Positions 20,888 through 32,921 of a DNA stretch of 64,000 nucleotides are shown in pieces (position 1 is the stretch's first letter; each line of letters begins with the position of its first letter). The DNA is taken from assembly GCA_029449245.1 (NCBI GenBank), contig JANATF010000015.1, positions 744,001 through 808,000 of the forward strand, given 5' to 3'. The notes beneath the pieces were generated by a model, which was not told where the DNA came from, ran no database searches, and saw only the letters and a program-made list of their open reading frames with translations. The stretch is from Mortierella alpina. Taxonomy: Eukaryota > Mortierellomycota > Mortierellomycetes > Mortierellales > Mortierellaceae. A program made the translations under genes and the position numbers.

Positions 20888-23050
20888 TTACTGCGCTTTG
20901 CCCATCTTGGAGGCAGCCCTGGAGACCTCGTTCAAACGGCTAAAGACCTCTGCAGTTCCCTCAATCATGCCAGTGGTGTGGTATCGGACATTGTACTTTT
21001 TGCACAGGGTCTCGACAGCAGGCTGGATCTTTGAAAAGTTGTGGCGGGGCATCGAAGGGAACAAGTGATGCTCAATCTGGTAGTTCAGTCCACCTGTGAA
21101 CCAGTTGGCAAACAGACCAGGGTGGACATCACGACCTGTGATGATCTGCTTGGTGAAGAAATCCATATCGACCGCCTCCTCCTTGGAAATCACAGGCATA
21201 CCGTTGTGGTTGAGCGAGAACACAAGCGCCAACAAGTTGCCGCAAACAGCCTGCGATACCAAAAAGTACACAACCATGTTGATGGGATCCTTCACGAACA
21301 GGAACATGGTGGCGAGGTACCAGGTCCAGTGCATAGCGAGAGACAGCTGCTCGACCAAGGAAATGGGCACACGCGCACCCGAGGGCTTGTGGGCCTGACC
21401 GTTAGGCATAACAAAGAGAATAGACTGGAGGCACCAGGAGAGACGGGCAAACGAGAGAATGGGGAAGTAGAACCAGGTCTGGTTGAGGACCATGAAGCGC
21501 GACCACATGCGGGTCAGCTCCTCGTCAGGGACATCCGAGAACATCTCCAGAGCATGCTCACTCCAGGTCAACAGAGGGTGAGTGTCAATGTCGGGATCCT
21601 CACCGTGGACGTTGGGAGCGGCGTGGTGAGTGTTGTGCTTGTCCTTCCACCAGGAGGATGAGAAACCCTGGCAGACACCTCCCAAGAAGGCACCGAAAAG
21701 ATCGCCCCAGAAACGATCCTGGAAGACCTGGTGATGCAAAAAGTCGTGCGCCAACCATCCGCACTGCTGCCAGAAGAGACCCAAAAGCGCAGCCGAAACT
21801 ACATTGGCGAGGGTCGAGGTCTGACCCCACTTGGCAACAATGAATGTCGACAGGCCCCAGATGCAGAGGTTGAACGAGACCTTGAAGGCGTAGTATGCCT
21901 TGGAAGAATCGTAGTAGCCAAGAGACTGGAACAAGGTACGCAGCTTGCGAACCTCGGCCGCAAAGTCATCATTCTTGATGTCGCGGTCGCTCTCATGAAT
22001 ATCACCAACGTAAAAGTTGGCAAGAGTCTCCCAAGCAGCCTCGGGGTGGAAAGTGTCAAAGACGTCTAGATAAGAGAGAATGGAGAGAAATTAGGATCAT
22101 CGGGCTATGATCATGCTGTTCCTGGCAAGTGTGCGCTTCCTCTTCTTCCTATCACACGCTCTCCTTCCACCTCATGTTTCCCAGGTACCGCTGCAAAGGC
22201 TTCAGGCTGATGCTTCTGTTATCGCTCCTGTCCGCACGCGGGGGAAGGATAAAGCAGCCTGCATGCCCGTGCCAGCTAGCCCTGCCCCTCCGCCGTTTAT
22301 GGTTGTTGGGAAAGGAGAACGAAATCGGATTATAAAGATTTTTGGGGTGGGATTACACTATGAGACCAAAAAAAGACCAACGCCTTGGGAACAAAGGAGT
22401 GCGAACGGCACGGAAAACAAACAACCAAAGAAAGAAACCAGCTTCTGCTGATTCAAAAAGGCGCCAAGGTATGATGGGATGGGAGAAAAAAAAAAAAAGG
22501 GGGGCAAGAGGCGAGAAAAGAGACAGAATCTTCTTTGGCGGCAAGAAAAGGGGGAAACGGATCCCCGACGTGTTCCGTCGGTGGACCCCATGAGCCGAGT
22601 GAATCAGTCTTCCCGAACTGAGGTGTTCAAATCAATTGAGTGACATCTCTTACCAGTGCCGTCCTTGCCAACGTGTGTGAGAATCACACTTCCACCGGGA
22701 TGATCAGGTACAAACTCGCGGACATCGTACACCTTGTTGTCGATGATCATCAGGAAGGGTGCCTCAGCATCCTTCTTGCCCTCATTCAGGGCTTCGGCAT
22801 TCAGAATCTCGGCCCGAGTAAACGTCCTCATACCTAGAAACCACCAGAACAGTTGCAATAGAGGACAGGGGACAATGGTAGGAGTAGTTAGTAAAATGAA
22901 TACAACTCAGAGGTTTGCAGCTATGCTTCGAAGATGGCATGGGCGTATGTGTGTGTGTGTGAGTGCGTGTGCAGGCGTGTGTGGTACGCCTGATTATCAG
23001 ATCCGGCAGGCCGTGGTCACAGCCGAGAACTTACTAGGAGCAGCAGCCAT
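20888..23050 (-). CDS. Delta-6 fatty acid desaturase, cytochrome b5 fusion
   Basis: Three exons on the minus strand (23050-23035, only 16 nt; 22833-22654; 22065-20888) give 457 residues, the length of the Mortierella delta-6 desaturase, which this sequence matches almost throughout from memory. The N-terminal cytochrome b5 domain carries the haem motif HPGG (VREFVPDHPGGSVILTHVG). The desaturase part has the three histidine boxes HDFLHH, HNTHH and QIEHH; Gln replacing the first His of box three is typical of front-end desaturases. Hydrophobic segments for ER anchoring lie between boxes. It converts linoleate to gamma-linolenate on the route to arachidonate. The intron after exon 2 is 588 bp; the first, 201 bp, carries a GT-rich run. 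Confidence 0.96.
22933..22983. repeat. GT-rich microsatellite in desaturase intron 1
   Basis: An imperfect (GT)n run, interrupted by GAGTGC and CAGGC, lies inside the first intron of the delta-6 desaturase gene. It could vary in length between strains. Confidence 0.6.
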
Positions 23051-24578
23051 GGTTTGTTGTCTTTGTCAAGGGGGGTTGGAGGGGACTAGGACGGGAGCGA
23101 GAGAGGAGTGTCGGAGGAGAGGATGAGGGGATGAGGAGAAGAGATGGGAGAGGCGGAGAGGATGAAGAGAGAAAAAACAGAGTGTGTGAGAGATAATATG
23201 TTAGACAGGGCTTCAGGCACCAGTGGCGAGGGGGCACGCCCGCGATGTGAATAAGCACAATTGTAAAATCCAATCTCAGCTCCAGCTCATGGCCCATCCT
23301 GCTGGACTTTCTCTCCCGAGAGGGTGCTGCACTTTTCCGCACTGCAGTCCTGTCTCTATCGCGCGATAGACAAATGGATCGGCTTGCTCTATCGCACGAA
23401 GGCCCGAGTGGTCCCACTCCCCACGTTGATCGCCATTTGAGAAACAGAGAGCGAGAGAGAGACAGGGCGATTCATGCCTCTATTTCACAGATCATATCAT
23501 GCTATCCCCTCAAATCCCTCGTGTCTGGGCGATGGAAACAATTTGCGTCTGTACTGTCTGTACTGAACTTGTGCCGCATGTGAGCCATTCCCGAGCAAAA
23601 TACACATGAGGGGAGGTTGTGGACCCAAACTACGCCATTAAAGTTCGTTAGTACACCTACAGCAAATATGGCCCCTGAACATAGGAAACAGACGATAGTG
23701 TGCTGTCGCATGTTTGCCCACAACCACAGTTATCACTCCTTCCCTCCTCACCTCGTACAAGCGCAATTGACACCTTGTATGGTCTATGTCGAAACCCATG
23801 GTCCATTAGAGTGAAGCACGTCTTCATGCTGCACAGCGCTTGCATCCCGTGCGTGTCAATCATTCCAAGTACTGTACAAGTGCAGGTAGTGCGACATGGG
23901 CATAAACTCGACTCGGAATATCGTCATCCACGGGCGATAAGGACCACCTATAAATTATGCGTGAGAAACCGACGTCTGCATCTCGTTCTTCCGAAGACTC
24001 GACGTTGTTGCTGGTAGTTTACTACAAAGCTGCGCCAACCTGTGTCCCGAGAAAAAAAAAGTATAGGAGAGTGTTTTCTTATCATCGACCCACCTTTAGC
24101 ACTTTGATCTATCCATTGTGTGCGCAAGTTGGCTTTTGTAGCACATGTCTGTTCTCCCAAAACATCTTGCCTTTCGTTCAGCCAGACACTTGGCTCAGCG
24201 TGGTTTTTTTCCTCGTGCACATTTTTATGAAAGGCACAGTAAGTGTAGCTGTACAATTGTGAGAGAGTGTCTATATGAGTAATTCGACGAGAGTTGTTGC
24301 TGGAAGCTAATTATCGGTAAAGCAGGGATGAGAAAAGACTAGTAAAATGAAGAGCAAAAGAAAAGCGATCGTAGAAGGTAACTGAGAACAGGTCTATAAG
24401 AGTGGTTCGACAAGGATTGTTGCTGGAACTAATTATGGGTAAAGCAGAGATGAGAAGTGACTAATACAATGGAGGGCGTATGGATGGAAGAAGATGAGCA
24501 AGTAAAGGAGTTGAGCATGAGCGTGAGCGAAAGAAGGCTCGGGTCGATGGGAGGAAAACCATGATCTTGTTCCTTTAC
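23051..24578. other. Intergenic region with a diverged direct duplication
   Basis: No gene is supported across 1.5 kb. The first 300 bp is the purine-rich (plus strand) leader of the desaturase gene. A roughly 95-bp segment is repeated near the right end and is annotated separately. Confidence 0.45.
24269..24484. repeat. Diverged direct repeat, period about 123 bp
   Basis: The copies begin at 24269 and 24392. Shared landmarks in order are GTCTATA-GAGT, TTCGAC, TTGTTGCTGGAA, CTAATTAT and GGTAAAGCAG followed by GATGAGAA, then ACTAATACAATG or a close variant. Several substitutions and small indels separate the copies. Confidence 0.7.
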
Positions 24579-26212
24579 TCAGAGGTGCATCAAGTCCGCC
24601 TCGTCCATGTTTATGATGGACCGCATCCTCCTAGGTGGTACACGCTCCTCCTTATCAACACCCAAATGCCTCGCTTCAGGCTTCCAACTGGTTCTATCCT
24701 TCAGCAAAGCCCTTGCTTCCCCTTCAAAGTCCTCAACCACCTTTTCGTCTGCGTACCCATGTACTCTGTCAAAGTCAAGACAAGAAAATAGCAAATAAGA
24801 TAAGAACAGATACGAGTAAATAATAAAGGATGATGGAGAGCAGAGAAAAAAGGCGAAGGAGAAAGAAAAAAAAAGTTCAATCAGCATACACAGTCTCTTT
24901 TTTTCTACGTCTGGTATTTGAGTGGCGGCGGGATGCTTTGCCTCCTAATGACAGTGGAAGAGACGCAGGCAGAGAGGCAACGGCACAGTGGTTCGTAAAC
25001 GCTGTTCTGTCATACAACCCAGAGGGGGAGACATTTGAGTGAAGAAGAGGGGGGTAATCAAGCAGCGGCGTAACAGGGAGGGTACTTACTTTTTTGTTGG
25101 GCGAATAAAGGCTGGCACCGGTGAGTCTGGACGTCCATACAGGAACGTGGAGAGGATGACGACCAATGTGCCAAGCTGGAATTGAAGCGAGGGCTCAAAG
25201 TCGAAGAAGTAGACCGAGATGATGCCCGAGATGATGATGGAGAGCGAGGTCGCAAAGCCCTTGAGAATGTTGTCCGCGTACTTAACCACAATCGCCACCA
25301 AAAGACCTCCTAATGCTTGGTTGCAGACAACGAGCCATGTCATGGTGGAGTAGCCCTGCAGCATGCCGCCATCATAGATCCTCTGTCGATCATAAAACAT
25401 GGCCAGGAAGCTGAAGAGCGATCCAGAGATGCCCAATTGCAAGTTCCTGACCCACATGTCGGCCTCTGCGCCCTTGAGGATCTTTTCAAAGTAGCACCCA
25501 GCAAAGCCGGAAGAGACACACGAGGTCAAGACGGCCAGGAGTCCAATGAAGGGGTTCTGGACAGGGCCAGTGTCTTCCTCAGCACCCTCGGCGCCTCCTT
25601 GAAGCTGGTTTGTCGCCTCTGCCACGTTCTCGCTTACAGCCGCATCAAGAATATCGTCCTCAGTGCTCAACATCTCGTCCTTGGTGTCGACTACGATGGG
25701 ACTTGTTTTGGCCGTTCCGACATTCTGCAGTTGAACCAGTGTGACTCCGACCATGAGCAGGCACAGTGAGAGCCATTTCTGGCGTGTTAATCTCCTGTTG
25801 AGCATCACGACCGAGAATACGGCGGTCGAGAGAATCTTCATCTGGTAGGTGACCTGGAATGTTGCCGCCTCGAGGTTGGAGAGTGCAATGTACAGCAAGT
25901 TGTTCTGAAGCGCATACAGTCCTGAAGGTACCAGCATCTTGAGAATCTCGCCTGGTTGCTCTAGAATCTCTTTGCGCAGGATATAGAGCGTGCGCGGGAT
26001 GGATTTGGTTCTATAGGCCAGAATGATTAGACAGGCCAGCAGCTTGATGATCTCTGCGAAAAAGACGGCAGTCGAAGCGAGGTACATAGGCTGATCCGGA
26101 TCCACGGACACTCGGGAGTAGCGCATCATCAAGACCAGCGTACTGTTCTGAAGCAACAGCACCACCAGTGAGAGATGCTTCATTGACACGCCCATGAATG
26201 TCGTTCCATCGT
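24579..26212 (-). CDS. Nucleotide-sugar transporter (SLC35A type)
   Basis: The main exon is 26212-25090 and the last exon 24765-24579 on the minus strand, together about 436 codons. Hydrophobic helices of the Golgi UDP-sugar transporter family are clear: LSLVVLLLQNSTLVLMMRYS, ASTAVFFAEIIKLLACLIIL, PSGLYALQNNLLYIALSNLE, ATFQVTYQMKILSTAVFSVV and the C-terminal IVVKYADNILKGFATSLSII. A long acidic loop (about 50 residues) separates the halves, and a charged cytosolic tail ends MDEADLMHL. The substrate is probably UDP-GlcNAc or UDP-galactose. The 5' end is open: the main exon starts in phase 1, so a tiny upstream exon is needed; 27000-26988 (ATGGTCGTGGACG) fits in phase but has a weak donor. Otherwise translation could begin at the ATG at 26195. 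Confidence 0.85.
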
Positions 26213-28582
26213 CTAGTGGATGCAGCAAAATAGGAACGTCAACGGTCAATATCCACGGTCGTACCACTTTTTCTTCTTCACAGCCTTGCACTTGCTAGTC
26301 TGCAGAACAGATAAGCGACCATCGTGAACCCAAGGATTGTGATGTCCTGCAACCTCAAAGCAAAGAAAAGAGGAAGGAGATGATCGAGCGTCGGATCGTA
26401 GGTTTCCTTGTGTCACCCAGCCGTGTAAAATATGAATCCTTTGGCGATGCTGATGGAAGAGGCTGCAAGCTGTTTGATCTCCGATCAAAGAGAGTCAGAC
26501 GACGGGGCACCCTCGCAACAAAGTTACCAAGGTGTTTGGACTCTTCCCTCCTCAAGCACTCCTTTGGGTCAACCAGATCCAGGGGGTTTGTCTTTTGTTG
26601 TGGTGTTTGTCCCGTCAATTATTCCTGCGAGGATGGCGAGGCTATTGACAACACGGATCTTCAACTCTCCCTAGGAAGCACGGCGGCAAATCGCGCGTAC
26701 GACCTCCAAAATAAACGAAAATGAAAAAAAGGCGGGCCGCGGAGCTAAGATAGTCTCGGAGTCGTATGCTGTGGTAGTATGCTGTGGTCGTATGCTGTGG
26801 AGCTTCCCATGGTAATGGCCAACATCCACATATCCGTATTCCTAATCCCTGACTGTTTCTCACTGCAACGTGGCTCTCGAATCCACCCGGTCCAACAGAG
26901 TCAAGCGGTCCCACTCATCGCTATCGAGGGAATAAATAAATGATCGCGACCGATACCACAAGAAGCTCAGGGCAGCGTTACTTACACCGTCCACGACCAT
27001 TCTGATGGTGTATCGTAGGGAGGGAGCCCACATGCTTTTCTGAACTCATCAGGGACTCGTTCGTTTCTCGACGTTGACAAACTTCAGCTTGGTTACAGGT
27101 GCTTGCGGGAAAACCGATGCGGTTAGGTGAGGGCACAACAGTGTTTAAGGGGGGCGAGATGTCTCTGCGATGAGATAGATCAAGTAGAGAAAAGATGATG
27201 GAGCAAGCAAAGTACAGCGGCTGCTGTTTCGTGAAGGATGAGATGAAGAGATGGAGACTTGAGTGCAAGGAGAGTTGAGCGAGATGGAAGAGGAAAGAAG
27301 AGAAGGAAAAAGAGCAACGAACAAGTGAGAATAATAAACAGGATGCCAGAGAGACAGATGAAGTGGGTGGGATGAAAAAGGGATGTGAGCGATGATGAGA
27401 AGAAGATAGAGTGTGTGAGAGAGAAGTAAAAAAAAAGGGACGACACGACCCTAACAGTGCGTTTTTTTTTCTTTTTTACCCTTCCTCAATGACTCCTTCC
27501 CCTCCCACTCGCGCTCTTACTACTTGTCTCCTCTCTCCACCTCGCCTTGTGAGCGTACAAATGCGAACGGGTCAAAAAGGTCCATGCCATGTCGTTCTGG
27601 CTTGGACAACCCCTACCCTTCATCCAGGCATGGTCCATGGCAGGGGCCTGGGACGCGTGTCGCCTGTTGACCACTGTTTCACTTTCGTGTTTGGGTCCCT
27701 GAACTAAGCATATCGAATAAGTAGAAAGCGACAGGCCGTGCTTTAACACCCCTTTGCAGTAACTAAAGCGCATCCATGTCGATCTCAGAAAGCAGCAAGG
27801 GTGTTGCTCCTCAGTGCTGGTCGTTGGGAACCGTCCCTGTGTGCCTTCGATCATGTCAGCAGCACACGAAAGAGAAAGGAAAACCAGGGCTCAAAAGCGT
27901 TGCTGCATCAACTCAAAAAAACTCAAGATCTGAAGGGACCAATCCTGACCAAGGGTTCGTTTTCACAAAGGCTCGGACACATAGACTGGTATGTATGCCG
28001 ACTCAAATGCAGCAAACTATCCGAGCCTTGCGCCTGCTTGGTGAGCAAGAACTATCATCATTAACATGCATGCACCTTGTGCTCATAGCAAGACTCTCGT
28101 ATTACCATGCGCGTTCGTGAGCGTAGGTACGGTCGTGAGTACTTTGCAGCCCAGACTCACTCTCACGCCATGAAATGTGGTCCTGGACAAGCAACAGGGC
28201 GCCCCTACGCCTGTACGACGAGTGTTGGCTAGCATGACTTGATTTGACTCCACAGATACTGCAGTAGTCTGAAAAAAACATAACCTACTCACGCGAGCAA
28301 GGCAACAAGGGGTGGGGGTCACAGAGTACCATTCTTGAGCGAGTACATGTACACAGTAAACATAAGGACAAAGGAAAGAGTGCAAAAAAACACGTCGTGC
28401 GGTCACTGTTCAATCGTTGATGTTATGTTTCCGCGTGCTTCGTTCGACACAGAACGTAGCCTGCCTCCGTCAGTGCCTGTACGCGAGAACGTGGAGACGA
28501 ATTTCAGGAGTTCCCAGTCCGACACATATTTCATTTGCGACAAGATTCACAATTAGTTCGCTTTTGATGCGACCCCATCCGA
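26213..28582. other. Intergenic region, 2.4 kb
   Basis: Apart from a possible small first exon of the sugar transporter (26988-27000, minus strand), no gene is convincing. A 13-bp tandem repeat at 26764-26801 and purine/pyrimidine-skewed stretches (27180-27480) are present. Frames at 27411-28120 lack protein-like features. Confidence 0.4.
26764..26801. repeat. 13-bp tandem repeat, three copies
   Basis: GTATGCTGTGGTA, GTATGCTGTGGTC and GTATGCTGTGGAG follow one another without spacer. Confidence 0.75.
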
Positions 28583-30031
28583 ATGATTCCCAGGAAACTA
28601 CCGCCCTTGCCTCCCATTCGCGATCTGATCCGTGTCTATGGCCTCTCTGCCAACCAAAAGTTTTCTCAAAACTTTATCCTCGACAAGAATGTAACAGGTT
28701 AGAGCGAGATTCAAGGCGAGCTTGGAGGGGTGATCTCAGAAATCTCATTAGAATCACCAATTCTCACTTTCAACGATCCCGTGCGTCATAGATACAATCG
28801 CACAACATGCCAAAGTATCAGTCAAGGATGACCTCGTTGTTGAGGTTGGCCCTGGTAAGTACCGCAAATGAGCTCCGGAAAGCATATCGGTAGCATATCG
28901 TCAAGAGTTGGTAGTACTCGGATACTGACTGTCGTTCTGGCGATCGTGTGGCGCGAAAATAGGGCCAGGACTCTTGACCAGATCGATCTTGGATGCTGGT
29001 GCAAGGCGAGTTGTAGTGGTAGAAAAGGATCCAAGGTTCCTTCCCACGTTACAGGTACTACCCAGACTTGACCACCAGTCGTTGAAAACAAACTAATCGA
29101 TTCGAGCGCTAACTTTGTTGGTGCTTTCATTTTAAAGCAACTAGCTGAGGCTTCAGATCACCGACTGGGGATCCTAATGGGCGACATGCTTAAACTGGAT
29201 CATGCAAACATATTGAAAGCTGGATCCTTACTGCACAGTCGACCCACAAATGTTTCATCCGCGCAACATTCAATACCAACCTTGATTGGCAGCAGGGACA
29301 ACGAGAGCACTCAAGATCGGGATCTTCAACGCGAACAGGACCAGCACAAAGAAGATGAATTCTGGAAACCCATGGACGATCGTAACTCGACTATTCGGCT
29401 CTTGGGCAATCTACCATTCGGCGTTGCATCCCCGCTGCTCATCCAATGGCTCAAAATGATGGCCTTGCGACAAGGTATCTTTTGTGCTGATAATAGAGTG
29501 TCCATGACGCTGATGTTTCAAAAGGAGGTCGCAGAGGGCATTGTCGCCCCACCAAGTCATCCACAGCGCAGTCGATTATCAGTCATGGCGCAGGCTTTGT
29601 GCAATGTCAAGATGGCTTACAGGTTGCCTTCAGGAGTCTTTGTGCCCAAGCCAAAAGTGGATGCTGCTGTGGTGCATTTTGAAAAGAAAGCGGAGCCGCT
29701 TGTCCCAGGTATGAGCGTCGTTGGTATCGCAAAGGAATCTTGGGCATCGTGTCGATCAGACTATTTAAATGTTTTACGTTATGGCTTTGTAGGATCACTG
29801 GAAAAGCTGGAAGACGTGGCTAGATTCTACTTCAACAAACGGAGAAAGACGATGGGACACAATACCAATAGGATGGCTAAAGCAGTGCCGGAAGTGAAGC
29901 CCATCCTGGATGAATGGGTGGCTGAAGGGGGCTGGGACATGAACATGAGGAGCCAGGATGTCAGCACGGAGCAGTTCTGTGCACTGGCGCGCAAGCTGGA
30001 TCGTGCTCAGGTCAAGATCCCTTTGACATAG
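28583..30031 (+). CDS. rRNA adenine N6-dimethyltransferase, KsgA/TFB1M type
   Basis: Five exons (28583-28697, 28792-28854, 28963-29054, 29138-29708, 29793-30031) give 359 residues. The S-adenosylmethionine motif is EVGPGPGLLTRSILDAGARR, built across two introns, followed by VVVEKDPRFLPTLQ, GILMGDMLKLD, the catalytic NLPFGVASPLLIQWL and VFVPKPKVDAAVVHF. The N-terminus (LPPLPPIRDLIRVYGLSANQ then KFSQNFILD) is typical of mitochondrial TFB1M-like enzymes, which dimethylate the 12S/15S rRNA helix. The last intron is a multiple of three with no stop, so naive gene calling would retain it. An insert after MLKLDHANIL is lineage-specific. Confidence 0.9.
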
Positions 30032-30142
30032 AAAACCAAATTAAGGGTCCAACCACTCGAGCATCCTAAAAATATCCATTCACAAAACAAAAACGTCGAA
30101 CATGACCCTTGTCTTTTATTCCCTCACAAGCAACCCTTCAAC

Positions 30143-30701
30143 ATGACCCGTATGTGAACCTGCTCGTCGATCCTCTCCTCGCTGTCACGGACATGCAGAT
30201 GCTTTTGTACACTCGGCAACTTTTTTTTTCTTCATCCTCAGAAAGCACCATTAATCCGGACCTTGTTTGTGCTTCTTTTCTGTACCATCTTTTTGTTAGG
30301 CGGCAATCAGCGTGAAATGGACCGTGCCAAGGCACAGAAGAAGTTGGCCCAGCTGGCCAAAGGAAAGAAAGGAGACGGAGTCTCTCACACCAAGCGTGCG
30401 GAATCGTATGTATTTTTTTTCCCTTTCATCTTTTTCCTTTGTCTCAAAGTCCGCCCGATGTGCGCACCTCACTCGACTTGACGTGATAACAAACACCATG
30501 GTTTCGTGTCATATGAACCATGGTTCATGGAGTGTCACACTATCGTTTTTACAAGTATGCCAATATCCTCATCTCGATTCTAAATCTTTTGCAATCGTAC
30601 CTGATAGCGATGCCGAGATCATGAGGGCCAAGCAGGCTGCAAAAGATGCTGCCAAGGCAGCCGGTGCAGGAGGATCCACTACTACCCCCGCAAAGAAATA
30701 A
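30143..30701 (+). CDS. SERF/4F5-like small basic protein
   Basis: Three exons (30143-30149, only 7 nt; 30300-30405; 30608-30701) encode 68 residues. The join restores MTRGNQREMDRAKAQKKLAQ, the hallmark 4F5 N-terminus, then DGVSHTKRAESDAEIMRAKQ and a short Ala/Lys tail. SERF proteins bind nucleic acid and influence aggregation of amyloid-prone proteins. The family match rests on the MTRGNQRE start and the RDAEIM-like segment; the tiny first exon is supported because it is the only way to obtain that start. Confidence 0.9.
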
Positions 30702-31150
30702 TTGCCGCAAAACGACACAAGCTCAGGCCTCCTGCTGTTCTCCTGCTTCCAACTCGGGCCGGATTCTCGTTCATCACCACCACCACCACCACCCCATAAT
30801 AGAAACGCTCTTGTTGTCCTTGTCTTTGAAAGTCGTCTTTGGTGAAGATGGGGATCCATTGACAACATGAGTAAAACATATCCTTCTCCTTAGCATGACC
30901 GATATGATACGAAAGGAAGCGATCTTTGAATGTGATTTATTGTACAATGTCGGTGAGATCCATTTTTCTAAGAAAAAAAAACGAGTAGTGCCATGGATCC
31001 ACAGAGTTATCCTCCTTCGTTCCTCGAAATACACCATGCTTCCTGCGGATTCACGAGCCCCCTGCCATTTCTCCTCCCTGCGCATTCCTGAACAGCACGT
31101 CGCGTCCTTGAGGAAGGAGAACACTGAACGGACGAAAAGCAGATCCTAAT

Positions 31151-31693
31151 TTAGAATCCGTTAGGAGCCGTGCGGGGAACAGCGACCTTGGTGAAGTGAG
31201 GCACCTTGTGAACAGACTTGCGGTAGCCCTTGAAGGATCTGCTGAAGACGGTGTACTTGTCCTTGGCGGGCATCTGAGCCTCAGTAGGTTCAGCCTTCAA
31301 TTTGGTCTACGAGTGATTTTTCAAGAGAGGTTAGTCCAAGCAGGAGTGGTGTCTTCACTTCGGGTCCAAGGGGTATGCAAGAATAGGATGTTGGTCGATG
31401 GAAGTTATTTACCAGAGCATTGCACTCCACTCCTGACTGCTGGATCTTCATGACAACATCGTCAGCTGCCTTCAGACGCTTGCGGATGTTGGCCTTCTGT
31501 GTAGGGCTCAGGTCCATCTTCATGCGTGCCTTCCTAAAGTTGTTGAAAGGTAAAGGGGTGAGTGACGAGTTCGACTGTGGGATTCCATTTGTGATGGCCG
31601 ATGCCTCTGAGGTAAGTCGAGATAGTGGTGTGAGGGTCTTTACCAAAGAAGACCTCCCTGGCTGATGCCTGATGCTCTGAATGCTCCAAACAT
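31151..31693 (-). CDS. MRPL31: Mitochondrial large-subunit ribosomal protein mL60
   Basis: Three exons on the minus strand (31693-31644, 31533-31413, 31306-31151) give 108 residues. The start MFGAFRASGISQGGLLWK matches the conserved mL60 N-terminus. The middle (MKMDLSPTQKANIRKRLKAA) is a basic helix. The C-terminus has MPAKDKYTVFSRSFKGYRKS followed by VHKVPHFTKVAVPR. This is a fungal-type mitochondrial ribosomal protein. It is convergent with the SERF-like gene. Confidence 0.9.
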
Positions 31694-32843
31694 GGTGATG
31701 TAGGCGTGTGTGGTGAGAGTGAGGATGCAACCCGTAGGGTTCGGGGCAACTGTGTTTACAATTGAATACGTCACAGTCACAAGTTGTGGTGTTGTCGATC
31801 TGTTATGTCGGCAGCCGGTCGTCACTGTCGCCCTTACGACGACCCATAAGAGGCTACTCTCCTCACGAACACCTATAACAGTTGCACTGTCACTCGTGCA
31901 GCGCCTCTGGTCTTCGGTCCCATGAAATGGACTTTAAGGGATAGGTGGGGGGGGGGGGGGGGGGGTGGTGAGTATCTGATCGTAGCTGCTGACGCTTAGC
32001 AAGCTCACCCATGTATTCGCTGGAGGACGCGATCTACAGAGGAGATACACTTGTCGAACTCGTCTTACTTAAGTACTACGCCTGCACTAGACTTCTACCA
32101 GAGGGATCGCCCATGCTTTCTTTCTATTCTCAAGAAGTGATCAGATAGGGGTCCCTCTTGAAGGAGCTGAGTTGATTGAAGTGCAGTGGACTGTTTGTAA
32201 AGCACCCCACAGGGCCCAGCACGAGCGGGAGATTACTGTGATAATGTAAACAAACAGGCAAGGAACCCCACCGGGGGTAGTCCAGCGGTGTAGGGAAAAA
32301 ACAACAACAGCCAGGGCGCCCTGGATCGTTGTGCTGGTGCATTTCAAGCCACCACGAGAAGCATAAAAGATTCCGGGCAGCGTGCAGGCCAGTGATCTCT
32401 CTCCTTTCCTTAATCAAATCCAAGGTACACACCGATTACATCACCTATGCATTCTAGCAGTGTGATTGACACGGACGGCGGCCGGTCTTCGTGGATCAGC
32501 CCTCCCTCCCTTCTCGCCCACATCTGCATTGGGACCACCAACAGCACCTTTCCTTGACGCCGATGAGCACACAGCTGACAGCACCACCGTTTGCGATCGA
32601 TGGATGCATACCGCATCAACCGATGGATATCTCTGGGCTGTTCAGTTGGATTTTGAATTTTTGTTTGGACACACGACACCAACACGCTCTCGACACTCCA
32701 CCCACTCTTACCTCATGCGTGAGGCATCAATGCACCTTCCCGCGCCTCTTATCGACACTCCAAGATTCAGTCTCAACCACACCAGAGCCAGAAAAAAAAA
32801 GAAGCTTTGTATTAACTCTTTTGTCTTCGTTTCTTTTCACTAG
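31694..32843. other. Intergenic region and RPL41 leader
   Basis: This contains a 19-G homopolymer (31947-31965). The last part, up to a CACTAG acceptor directly before the RPL41 start codon, probably includes that gene's 5' untranslated exon and an intron; the donor was not fixed. Open frames at 32466-32847 are read as leader. Confidence 0.4.
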
Positions 32844-32921
32844 ATGAGAGACAAGTGGAAGAAGAAGCGCGTTCGTCGCCTCAAGCGCAAAAGAAGAAAG
32901 ATGAGAGCTCGCTCCAAGTAA
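32844..32921 (+). CDS. RPL41: Ribosomal protein eL41
   Basis: A 25-codon frame, MRDKWKKKRVRRLKRKRRKM followed by RARSK, matches the smallest eukaryotic ribosomal protein, nearly invariant from yeast to man. The ATG follows directly after a polypyrimidine tract and CACTAG acceptor, so a leader intron ends exactly at the start codon. Asp3 replaces the usual Ala. It lies in the 60S subunit near the subunit bridge. It is far too short for ordinary ORF cut-offs. Confidence 0.93.
   Translation: MRDKWKKKRVRRLKRKRRKMRARSK

Noticed and set aside
21041-21661. 206-codon open frame antisense to the desaturase
   Set aside because: It is a mirror of the highly conserved desaturase exon and resembles no protein.
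27411-28120. Several open frames of about 100 codons upstream of the rRNA dimethylase
   Set aside because: No protein-like features or splice continuity with the conserved first exon at 28583.
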